NCBI GenBank assembly: GCA_003485825.1
Contig: DNHN01000306.1
Span: 1 to 7,189, forward strand
DNA length: 7,189 bases
DNA from: Bacteroidota bacterium
Lineage (GTDB): Bacteria; Bacteroidota; Bacteroidia; NS11-12g; UBA9320
Direction: 5' to 3'
Shown: positions 1 to 6,111 of the stretch, piece by piece
Numbering within the stretch: the first letter of the stretch is position 1
Layout of the letters: every line of letters starts with the position of its first letter
Translations under genes and position numbers: made by a program
The notes under the pieces: model-generated
Told to the model about the DNA's origin: nothing
Database searches by the model: none
Seen by the model: the letters and a program-made list of their open reading frames with translations, nothing else

Positions 1-438
1 AGTAGTAATAGTTGCGGCTAAACCGAGGTCTAGTCCATTGGCATCTTGGTCTGTAATGACTACTGTAGTTCCTGCAGTAGAGGTGTAGCATACGCGGTGC
101 TCCGCAGCTTCTTCGAGCACTTCTGTCGTAATGTCTTCTACGTCGGGTTTACTTTCGTCTAAAAACCGTACAGTTAGCGCATAGGTGCTGTTTGCTGCGA
201 GGGCAATAGTGTCTGTTTCTGAAGGAGTGTTGCCGCCTTCTCCATCAGGATCTGCAAATCGAAAGATGCTTACTTCACTTGGGCTTGCCGTATTGGTGAA
301 GGTAAGTTCTACGGTGGTTATCAGTTCTCCTTCATTTGGTTTTGGCGGATCTTTTACTTCATCCGAGCATGCGGTGAACGTAAAAACTGCAACGAGTACA
401 AAAGAGAAAATCGAAATGTTTGTTTTTAAATGTTTCAT
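1..438 (-). CDS. Surface-type lipoprotein, partial (C-terminus beyond window edge)
   Basis: This minus-strand frame opens with ATG at 438 and stays open for 146 codons to the window edge, so the C-terminus is missing. Translation begins MKHLKTNISIFSF, then a hydrophobic stretch and the lipobox F-T-A-C at residues 21-24, so Cys24 should be lipidated by signal peptidase II. The mature protein starts C-S-D-E, which resembles the acidic export signal that sends Bacteroidota lipoproteins to the cell surface. A Pro-rich linker follows (about residues 29-36), then a beta-rich domain with many Thr, Asp and Glu residues (for example FRFADPDGEGG near residue 56). From memory it resembles Flavobacteriia lipoproteins annotated as 'type 1 periplasmic binding fold' that sit beside TonB receptors; no search was possible. 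It starts 5 bp after the receptor stop codon, so it is very probably co-transcribed and translationally coupled. It may be a surface partner of the receptor; the ligand is unknown. Confidence 0.8.
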   Translation of the reverse strand, partial: MKHLKTNISIFSFVLVAVFTFTACSDEVKDPPKPNEGELITTVELTFTNTASPSEVSIFRFADPDGEGGNTPSETDTIALAANSTYALTVRFLDESKPDVEDITTEVLEEAAEHRVCYTSTAGTTVVITDQDANGLDLGLAATITT

Positions 439-443
439 GTGTG

Positions 444-2702
444 TTAAAATGTATAGTTTAAAGTGATATAAAAATTGATGCCGAGGTCATCAGCAAAGTA
501 TCGGTACCTATTCATATAGTCCCTATAGGCTGTATTGAGTATGTTTCTCACCCCAAAGCTGAAATGCAACGGTGTTTCTCTATACTGAGCACTAAGTTCA
601 GTATCCAGTAGGAAGTATGCATCAGGAGTTGCAGTGAAATCTTCATTGGCTTCTACTCTAGTTTGGCGAGCAGTATAGCTAGGGCCTATCCACCAGTAGC
701 CATTTTGCAAGCCTAGCTTTTCAGCAAAGGTGTACTTCAATCGTCCGCCAAAACGCTGTGCAGGTATTCCAAAGATGAATTGATTGTTTCTTACATCTTC
801 TACATAGAGCAATGCTGCTTGTGCTTCTGCGGTCCAGTTACTGGCCAAGCGATAACGCAGGTCTACGTCCAGTCCCGTATACGTAGCATCTGTCTGTACA
901 TTGCGAAATACTGGGAAAGCTCCTCTGATGCTGAGTTGTTTCTCGCCACTGGGTTTTAGGTAGATGTAGTTTTGGAAATAGTGAAAGTAGGGTTCTACTG
1001 CCACACGCCATCGGTTGTGGTTATAGTTGAGTGCCGCATTGAGCGAGTAGGAGCGTTCTTGTTTTAAAGTAAGGTCCCCAAACTCTAACGCTGCTGAGCC
1101 GTGATGCAATCCGTCACTGAACAACTCATTGATATCTGGACTTCTAAAACGTGTAGCGGCAGATAGATGTATTTTGAGGTCGTGACTTATTCGTCTCCAT
1201 CCACTTACATTAGCGGATAGTCCATCGAAGTTGAATGTTTTATTTACAAGATCATTGCCGACAAAACGATACGTATTGGTATTCTGAAGATCGTAGCGCA
1301 GTCCGCCTTCTATGAGGTACTTCTCTTTTTCTAGTATAGCTATTGCAAAAGCTCCTGCTTTGTACCGCTCATAGTTGGGTATGAAATATCTTCCTTGGAA
1401 AGTGTTTTGTTGTTGCTCGGCCATCAGTCCATATTGGATTCTGATACTTTCTATATGTTTGTCTAGGAGCAGGTTAATTTGATGGGTAGTCAGATTTAGA
1501 TTCAATGCTGCATCTGAAGTTCCTCTGTGATTGTCAAACTCCTTACGCAGGTTGTTTTGAAAGGTGTAGCTCAGTACGATGTCTCCATATTTACGGCTTT
1601 TGTGTTTCCATTTTAGCTTACTAGCGTAGTGTTTAATGCACTGGGAAGGAGGGTTTATGGTATACGTGAATGGGTGAGAAATGAGTGGAGTATCACTGGT
1701 CAATGCTCGGTTGAGGTCAGTAACGTTGCCAATGTGTGAAGCAGCTAAGATTCCTATTTCTTGGATAAATGCAGATGCAGTAAGCGATAGCTGACTTGCT
1801 CCCTTAATATATTGCGTGTAGTATGAACCACTTAACTGTGCAAATCCGGTGTTGCTTAGTACATAATTGGAGGCGGCCGCATCCCCATTTCGTTTTGCAT
1901 TGACCACAAGTCTGTGGCCCAAGCCTAGTTTCTTGGAGTGGTTTTCTACTTTGAGTCCTATTTGGCCACCATTTGGATTGGTTTCTCCTTTGGCTAGCAA
2001 GGAAATTTTAGTGTAGCTACTATCATTGAAAAGAGCAGGCAACACGAGTATTACGCCACCCATGGCATCTCCGCCGTAGCGCAGGGTAGAGGCTCCTTTT
2101 ATCAGTTCTATGCTGCCCGCACTAAGTGGATCTATCTCTGGTGCGTGCTCGCTACCCCATTGTTGCCCTTCTTGCTTGCTGTCATCGTTTATCACCGAGA
2201 TACGGTTACTGTGCATTCCGTTTATAATGGGTTTGGCTATCGTAGTCCCTGTCTTTAGAAAACTAACTCCATTGGTATGTTGTAGTGCGTCACTCAGGCT
2301 CACTGCCGCCAATTGTTCGAGCCTTCTAGTGCTCACGGTTTGTATGAAACGGGCATCGGGTTCACTATCTTCTAAGTGACCGTAGGCTACGACCTCTCCA
2401 AAAGTGTGGGCGTGATGGGGCAGGTGTACTGTTACGAAGGTATCTTGAATTACCTTCAGGGAAACTTCCTTTACCTTGCAGCCAACGTGACTTACGGCGA
2501 GCGTATGAGGGCCTACGGTCAGATTGCTAAGCGTAAACTGACCTTGCTCATCACTAAGCACAGTAAGATTTCCCACCTGAATTAGGGAGAGAGACAAAGG
2601 TGCTTGTGTAGCACTATCCCGCACTATACCGGATAGGTTAACTTGCGAGTGAGCAAGCATACCTCCACAGCATAGCAACAACAAAGCGAATAGTTTTCGC
2701 AT
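444..2702 (-). CDS. TonB-dependent outer-membrane receptor, ZnuD-like, probable metal uptake
   Basis: The 752-residue protein starts with a signal peptide (residues 1-19, basic MRK then Leu-rich, cleavage near AHS/Q). Residues about 21-95 form a carboxypeptidase-regulatory-like beta-sandwich (GIVRDSATQAPLS, then DEQGQFTLSNLTVGPHTL). The plug domain spans roughly 118-225 and includes IELIKGASTLRYGGDAMGGV (199-218). The rest is a 22-strand-type barrel ending in the outer-membrane signature TLNYTF with terminal Phe. In the plug, residues 177-191 (QEGQQWGSEHAPEID), together with the upstream HSNRISVINDD, match my recollection of ZnuD-type receptors for zinc or related metals. A His-rich linker (HLPHHAHTFGEVVAYGH) precedes the plug. 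Such receptors import ligands across the outer membrane using TonB-ExbBD energy. It lies between a His/Cys-rich small exported protein upstream (59-bp gap) and a lipoprotein downstream (5-bp gap). The receptor class is certain; the metal substrate is inference and could also be copper, nickel or a chelate. Confidence 0.93.
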   Translation of the reverse strand: MRKLFALLLLCCGGMLAHSQVNLSGIVRDSATQAPLSLSLIQVGNLTVLSDEQGQFTLSNLTVGPHTLAVSHVGCKVKEVSLKVIQDTFVTVHLPHHAHTFGEVVAYGHLEDSEPDARFIQTVSTRRLEQLAAVSLSDALQHTNGVSFLKTGTTIAKPIINGMHSNRISVINDDSKQEGQQWGSEHAPEIDPLSAGSIELIKGASTLRYGGDAMGGVILVLPALFNDSSYTKISLLAKGETNPNGGQIGLKVENHSKKLGLGHRLVVNAKRNGDAAASNYVLSNTGFAQLSGSYYTQYIKGASQLSLTASAFIQEIGILAASHIGNVTDLNRALTSDTPLISHPFTYTINPPSQCIKHYASKLKWKHKSRKYGDIVLSYTFQNNLRKEFDNHRGTSDAALNLNLTTHQINLLLDKHIESIRIQYGLMAEQQQNTFQGRYFIPNYERYKAGAFAIAILEKEKYLIEGGLRYDLQNTNTYRFVGNDLVNKTFNFDGLSANVSGWRRISHDLKIHLSAATRFRSPDINELFSDGLHHGSAALEFGDLTLKQERSYSLNAALNYNHNRWRVAVEPYFHYFQNYIYLKPSGEKQLSIRGAFPVFRNVQTDATYTGLDVDLRYRLASNWTAEAQAALLYVEDVRNNQFIFGIPAQRFGGRLKYTFAEKLGLQNGYWWIGPSYTARQTRVEANEDFTATPDAYFLLDTELSAQYRETPLHFSFGVRNILNTAYRDYMNRYRYFADDLGINFYITLNYTF

Positions 2703-2761
2703 AATGTACGTGTACTGAATTAATGAATAAAATAAAAATTACGGCAATGGGGGGCTGTCTA

Positions 2762-3070
2762 CTATACAGCCATCGGTGGAGCTCTTCCGTACGGATTTTT
2801 AACAACCAGCGGGAGAGGAGGGTGCTCTATGCACCACGAGCGATCTATACTAAATAGAACGGTAATATCTGCGGAGTAGGAGTCTACTAATAGACCGGGA
2901 AGTAAAATAGTATCACACAGCGCACAGTAGTGATGTGCATCCTGCATACAAAGGTGTTCTCCTGATGTATGGTAGTGGTTTTGTTGAGTTTCGGTAAGGT
3001 GCAGCGTATTGCGAATGCCGATGAAGGCAAATACGAATACCAATGCTATAGAAATGCTTTTTCTCAACAC
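2762..3070 (-). CDS. Small exported His/Cys-rich protein, DUF2946-like layout, putative metal binder
   Basis: The frame encodes 102 residues. An N-terminal basic and hydrophobic segment (MLRKSISIALVFVFAFIG) is a signal peptide or membrane anchor. A dense ligand cluster follows: His32, His34, His39, Cys41, Asp44, His46, His47, Cys49 and Cys52 (core EHLCMQDAHHYCALCD). The tail ends GRAPPMAV. This layout of hydrophobic start, His stretch, CxxC and terminal R-A/G-P-P resembles DUF2946-type small proteins found beside metal-linked TonB receptors; the match is from memory and only approximate. The probable role is binding or sensing a metal (Zn, Cu or Ni) in the periplasm for the receptor encoded next. 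No ATG fits the start. GTG at 3070 is the first start after an in-frame stop, with TTG at 3067 as the alternative, and both lie only a few bases from a promoter -7 element, so translation may be nearly leaderless. Confidence 0.72.
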   Translation of the reverse strand: MLRKSISIALVFVFAFIGIRNTLHLTETQQNHYHTSGEHLCMQDAHHYCALCDTILLPGLLVDSYSADITVLFSIDRSWCIEHPPLPLVVKNPYGRAPPMAV

Positions 3071-3072
3071 TG

Positions 3073-3104
3073 CGAAGGTAGCACCTCTCGTTTAGAGATT
3101 CCAA
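3073..3104 (-). promoter_or_regulatory. Bacteroidota-type promoter of the metal-uptake operon
   Basis: On the minus strand, TTGG (3104-3101) is followed after 20 bp by TACCTTCG (3080-3073). The latter matches the Bacteroidota -7 consensus TAnnTTTG at all but one position, and the spacing suits TTTG-N19/20-TAnnTTTG. It points into the small His/Cys protein gene. Transcription would begin about at or just inside the annotated start codon. Read-through from the symporter gene 67 bp upstream is also possible. Confidence 0.5.
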
Positions 3105-3120
3105 CTAAATTTCGTTGAAA
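3099..3120. promoter_or_regulatory. 22-bp imperfect dyad, candidate repressor operator
   Basis: The core CAACTAAATTTCGTTG (3102-3117) is a 16-bp inverted repeat with one mismatched pair, and two more pairs (TT/AA) flank it after a single mismatch. The halves have no loop between them, so the repeat suits a dimeric DNA-binding protein better than an RNA hairpin. It overlaps the -33 element of the promoter read toward the small His/Cys protein gene, a position where binding would block transcription. A metal-responsive regulator is the natural candidate given the operon, but the sequence is not a canonical Fur or Zur box that I recognise. Confidence 0.35.
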
Positions 3121-3137
3121 ATGTCTTCCGCGAGTAA

Positions 3138-4634
3138 TTATTCAGTGACAGTGCTTGCGTCTTTTCTCGGATAGATTTTGGAGAAAACCCATCCCAAGAA
3201 CATAGCGATGACGAATGAAGGTGCAAGGACATCTATGCGTTCGAAGTAAATACCAATGACATCTAATTTATTAATCACAAACTTAAACAGAATAACACCT
3301 AAAAACCCGGATATAATACTAGCAATAGCACCAGCCTCACTGTATCCTTTCCAGAAGATGGAAAGAATAATGACAGGACAGAAGCTCGCAGCAATACCAC
3401 TCCATCCAAATATCATGACCCAAAAGACTTGTCGGTCTGGACTGAAGTAAGCCATTCCAAAAGCGATTAAAAGAGACAAGACAGCCATTGCGAGGGTGAC
3501 ATATCTTGATATTTTGGTAAGCTTATCATCTGCTATAGTGGGATGAAATATTTTCTGGTAAAAATCCCGAGTAACCGCACTAGACGCCATGACAAGCAGA
3601 GAGTCTATAGTGGACATTATAGCGGAAAGGACTATAGCCACATAAATAGCTGCTATCCCAAGGGGTAAGAAATTAGTGGTAACCATATTAAGCACGTCTG
3701 TAGCTCCCGTACCAAATACAGCTTCAGGATCTTGGCCACTTTCAGTGAAATACACTCTAGCTAAAATACCTATCGTTACTGCAGCTGCATCGGTAAGTAA
3801 GGTGTAAAATATCGCTACCCATTTCCCTTTGGTGATTTCAGTTTCATTTTTGATGGACATGAAACGCACGTAGACCTGTGGTGAGCCCAAGAATCCAAGT
3901 CCTATCATAGAAAATCCTAAGATGGTAGCCAAATTGAGCCAAAAGCCTTCTCCTCCCCAAATATTGGTAAGTTTAGGGTCTATGGTGTGCAATGTACTCA
4001 TGATACTCAGGTTAGTATCTAGGTTGTAATAAACGACGATAGGCAGAATCACCAGTCCCAAAAACATAAGGACTCCCTGAAATAGGTCTGACCATACCAC
4101 AGCGACAAAACCTCCAATGAATATGTAGGCGAGTACAATAAAAAAGCCTAGTAGTGCTCCTTGGTAATAGTTCATTCCCATCATAGATTCAAAGGCAATG
4201 CCTGTAGCATCTATCTGAGTACTCACGTATATGACTACAAATACGGATAAGATAGAGGCTGCTAATCCTCTCAAAAATCGCGTAGTGGTTTTGAAGTGGG
4301 AATCTAAATAATCAGGGATAGTAAGCGACTGGTAAGTGTCCGACTGCCGCTTAAATCGCTTGGCCATAAAATGCCAAGAGACGGTTACCCCGAGCACTTC
4401 GCCGAGGACTACCCAGTAGGCAGATAAGCCTGCTAAAGCTCCCATACCCGTGAGTCCGATGAGTAGCCAGCCTGATTCTCCAGTAGCTCTAGCTGAAAAG
4501 GCTACAGCCCAGTAGCCGATTTTCTTTCCGCCGACGTAGTAGTCACTTATGTTTTTCACTCTTTTGGAGGCTACTATGCCAATTAGGAATAGTACAAGAA
4601 CATAGAGTGATAAAGCGATTATTTTAGTTAGCAT
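3138..4634 (-). CDS. Sodium:solute symporter, PutP-like (SSS family)
   Basis: The 498-residue protein has about 13 hydrophobic segments and belongs to the sodium:solute symporter family, closest in pattern to the sodium/proline symporter PutP. Family features include DYYVGGKKIG (31-40), SGWLLIGLTG (54-63), LTIPDYLDSHF (104-114) and the Na2-site segment AIMSTIDSLLVMASSA (338-353), where Ser341 and Thr342 align with PutP Ser340 and Thr341. Unlike PutP, the residue aligned with the Na+-binding Asp55 is Gly52, with an acidic Glu53 next to it. It probably imports a small amino-acid-like solute with Na+ at the inner membrane. The gene starts 17 bp after the cysteine sulfinate decarboxylase stop codon on the same strand, so the two form an operon. 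A substrate linked to taurine metabolism (cysteine, cysteine sulfinate, hypotaurine or taurine) or an osmolyte such as proline is inferred from context only. The ATG at 4634 is the only sensible start. Confidence 0.93.
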   Translation of the reverse strand: MLTKIIALSLYVLVLFLIGIVASKRVKNISDYYVGGKKIGYWAVAFSARATGESGWLLIGLTGMGALAGLSAYWVVLGEVLGVTVSWHFMAKRFKRQSDTYQSLTIPDYLDSHFKTTTRFLRGLAASILSVFVVIYVSTQIDATGIAFESMMGMNYYQGALLGFFIVLAYIFIGGFVAVVWSDLFQGVLMFLGLVILPIVVYYNLDTNLSIMSTLHTIDPKLTNIWGGEGFWLNLATILGFSMIGLGFLGSPQVYVRFMSIKNETEITKGKWVAIFYTLLTDAAAVTIGILARVYFTESGQDPEAVFGTGATDVLNMVTTNFLPLGIAAIYVAIVLSAIMSTIDSLLVMASSAVTRDFYQKIFHPTIADDKLTKISRYVTLAMAVLSLLIAFGMAYFSPDRQVFWVMIFGWSGIAASFCPVIILSIFWKGYSEAGAIASIISGFLGVILFKFVINKLDVIGIYFERIDVLAPSFVIAMFLGWVFSKIYPRKDASTVTE

Positions 4635-4652
4635 ATGTGTTGTTTTTTGTAG

Positions 4653-6014
4653 TTATCCCGTGTTCATCTCTGCAGCACCCTCTTCTAAGGTCTTGAAGAA
4701 TTTAATAATTTCATCTTTACCGTTCGTAGCGTTGATAGTCACTAAGCGCACAAATTCAGTGTCTCTAAACTTACCATATCCTACTAAAGTAGTGGCCTCT
4801 TCGTACAAAGCGGTGCATAGCTCTTTGGCGTCTATTCCTTTGTAATTGAAACAGACAGAGATAGAGTCTCCGAAGCTGTAGAGTGTGTAATCGGGATGAT
4901 TATTGATGTACTCGCGGGCTATATCTGCTAAGTAAAACTGTTGATCTACGATGTGTTCCAGTCCGTTATTCCCTACGGATTTCCACAGTGTCCATAGTTT
5001 TAGTGCATCATTCCTACGACCGCATTGTAAACTCGTTTTGCCTAAGTCGTAGTCCTCTGCGCCTGTTTGGTAGAGGTATTCTGCTTGGTTAGAAAATGAT
5101 TCTGCCAATTGTTCTTTGTGCTTGGATATGAAAATAGAACTACTCAGTGGAGTACCTAACATCTTGTGCGCATTGAAACTAAAGCTGTCACTCCGTTCTG
5201 CACCGGCTACTAAGTGTCTGTACTTTTTACTAAAAATCACTGCTCCACAGTAGGCTCCATCTATGTGCAGCCATACATTGTACTTCTCGCAAACATCTGC
5301 GATGGCATTCACATCATCAAAAGCTCCTAGAACAGTGGTCCCGGCGGTGGCATTTACATAAAATGGAATACACCCGTCTTTGAGGTCTTGCTCAATACAC
5401 TCAGCAAGGTGAGTCGGGTCCATTTGTCCAAGGTAATTGTTATTAATGTATCTAATATTGTTGCGTCCAATTCCTGCAAATGCAGCGTTCTTGGGCGTAG
5501 AATAGTGAGAAGTATTGGACGTATAAAGTGTCATACGCTGGGTCACACCATCGTATTTTGCCTTGTTATCTTTTGCGTCTCTTGCCATGAGAAGCGCCAT
5601 GAAGTTACTCATACTTCCTCCTGGAGGCATGGTTCCATCTCCATCTGGATACCCTACGAGTTTACAGGTTTCTTGAATTATTGTTTTCTCTATGCCGGCT
5701 TGCGGTCCTGCCACCTTGTAGGTGTACATGCTGTTATTCAGCACTACGGCAAGTAAATCGCCAATGACTGCTTTGGGCTGTCTACCACCAAAAAGTTGAT
5801 TGAAGAATAGCTTAGAAGCCGTTCGTGGGGTATGCATTATTGCATTTTCTACGATGTTTTGCCACTCGTCTTCCGCTAACCCTTCATCATTGAAGCTAAG
5901 GTCTAAATCTGCTATTACGGTATCTGTGGGTAGGGGAGAGACGACGGGCTCAGTTTTTTCATTTTCAATTAATTTCGTTACTATTTTGTTAAAAAATTCT
6001 AATTCGGATTGCAT
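4653..6014 (-). CDS. csad: Cysteine sulfinate decarboxylase (group II PLP decarboxylase)
   Basis: The 453-residue protein is a group II pyridoxal-phosphate decarboxylase of the glutamate/cysteine-sulfinate branch. Visible landmarks are FFNQLF (70-75), PPGGSMSN (130-137), TSHYS with PLP-stacking His170, NATAGTTVLGAFD (221-233), WLHIDGAY with PLP-binding Asp252, NAHK with Schiff-base Lys284, LQCGRR (329-334) and substrate-carboxylate Arg423. The three-residue selectivity motif is Phe75, nineteen residues, Ser95, one residue, Tyr97. This equals the cysteine sulfinate pattern of human CSAD (F-x19-S-x-Y), not the S-x19-N-x-F of GAD67. LQCGRR also follows CSAD, since GAD has QCGRH. The expected reaction is 3-sulfino-L-alanine to hypotaurine plus CO2 in the cytoplasm. 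The gene diverges from cysteine dioxygenase, which makes its substrate, and leads an operon with a Na+ symporter. Automatic annotation would probably say glutamate or pyridoxal-dependent decarboxylase. ATG 6014 has AGGA close upstream. Confidence 0.9.
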   Translation of the reverse strand: MQSELEFFNKIVTKLIENEKTEPVVSPLPTDTVIADLDLSFNDEGLAEDEWQNIVENAIMHTPRTASKLFFNQLFGGRQPKAVIGDLLAVVLNNSMYTYKVAGPQAGIEKTIIQETCKLVGYPDGDGTMPPGGSMSNFMALLMARDAKDNKAKYDGVTQRMTLYTSNTSHYSTPKNAAFAGIGRNNIRYINNNYLGQMDPTHLAECIEQDLKDGCIPFYVNATAGTTVLGAFDDVNAIADVCEKYNVWLHIDGAYCGAVIFSKKYRHLVAGAERSDSFSFNAHKMLGTPLSSSIFISKHKEQLAESFSNQAEYLYQTGAEDYDLGKTSLQCGRRNDALKLWTLWKSVGNNGLEHIVDQQFYLADIAREYINNHPDYTLYSFGDSISVCFNYKGIDAKELCTALYEEATTLVGYGKFRDTEFVRLVTINATNGKDEIIKFFKTLEEGAAEMNTG

Positions 6015-6022
6015 TTATCCTT

Positions 6023-6053
6023 CAAAGTTGCCAAAATATGCTTGAAAAGCAAT
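6023..6053 (-). promoter_or_regulatory. Promoter of the decarboxylase-symporter operon
   Basis: On the minus strand, ATTG (6053-6050) lies 19 bp before CAACTTTG (6030-6023). Each element has one mismatch to the Bacteroidota consensus TTTG / TAnnTTTG. The -7 box ends 8 bp before the ATG at 6014, giving a leader of only a few bases. Its -33 element is 14 bp from the -33 element of the divergent dioxygenase promoter, so one bound regulator could affect both. Confidence 0.45.
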
Positions 6054-6067
6054 GATTACTGCGTGTT

Positions 6068-6099
6068 TTTGAAAATGGAGTGATCTGTACTTATATTTG
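6068..6099 (+). promoter_or_regulatory. Promoter of the cysteine dioxygenase gene
   Basis: TTTG (6068-6071), a 20-bp spacer, then TATATTTG (6092-6099) is a perfect match to both Bacteroidota promoter elements. The -7 box overlaps the in-frame TTG at 6097, so that TTG cannot be the start on this transcript; the ATG at 6112 is 12 bp further on and is preferred. Confidence 0.65.
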
Positions 6100-6111
6100 T
6101 CGCATCTTAAT

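Noticed and set aside
2667..2675. Lipobox-like LLLLCC in the TonB receptor signal peptide
   Set aside because: The residues before Cys do not fit the lipobox (no small residue at -1), and outer-membrane barrels of this family are cleaved by signal peptidase I, consistent with the AHS/Q site.
3086..3098. CTCT/AGAG mini-hairpin in the gap after the symporter gene as a terminator
   Set aside because: The stem has only four pairs and no T run follows on the minus strand; it lies between the two promoter elements.
2913..3104. 63-codon minus-strand frame overlapping the small His/Cys protein gene
   Set aside because: It begins at a TTG, has no recognisable features, and is out of frame with a gene that has a signal peptide and a dense metal-ligand cluster.
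5388..5756. 122-codon plus-strand frame within the decarboxylase gene
   Set aside because: It is antisense to a highly conserved catalytic region (PLP-binding segments), and its Cys/His content simply mirrors the opposite strand.
4653..6014. Glutamate decarboxylase or aspartate 1-decarboxylase as the identity of the PLP enzyme
   Set aside because: The selectivity positions are Phe, Ser and Tyr as in CSAD, and the neighbour makes cysteine sulfinate; side activity on aspartate or glutamate cannot be excluded.
6097..6111. TTG start adding five residues to cysteine dioxygenase
   Set aside because: The TTG lies inside the perfect -7 promoter element, so the transcript would begin after it; ATG 6112 is a normal start and the lost residues are not conserved in the family.
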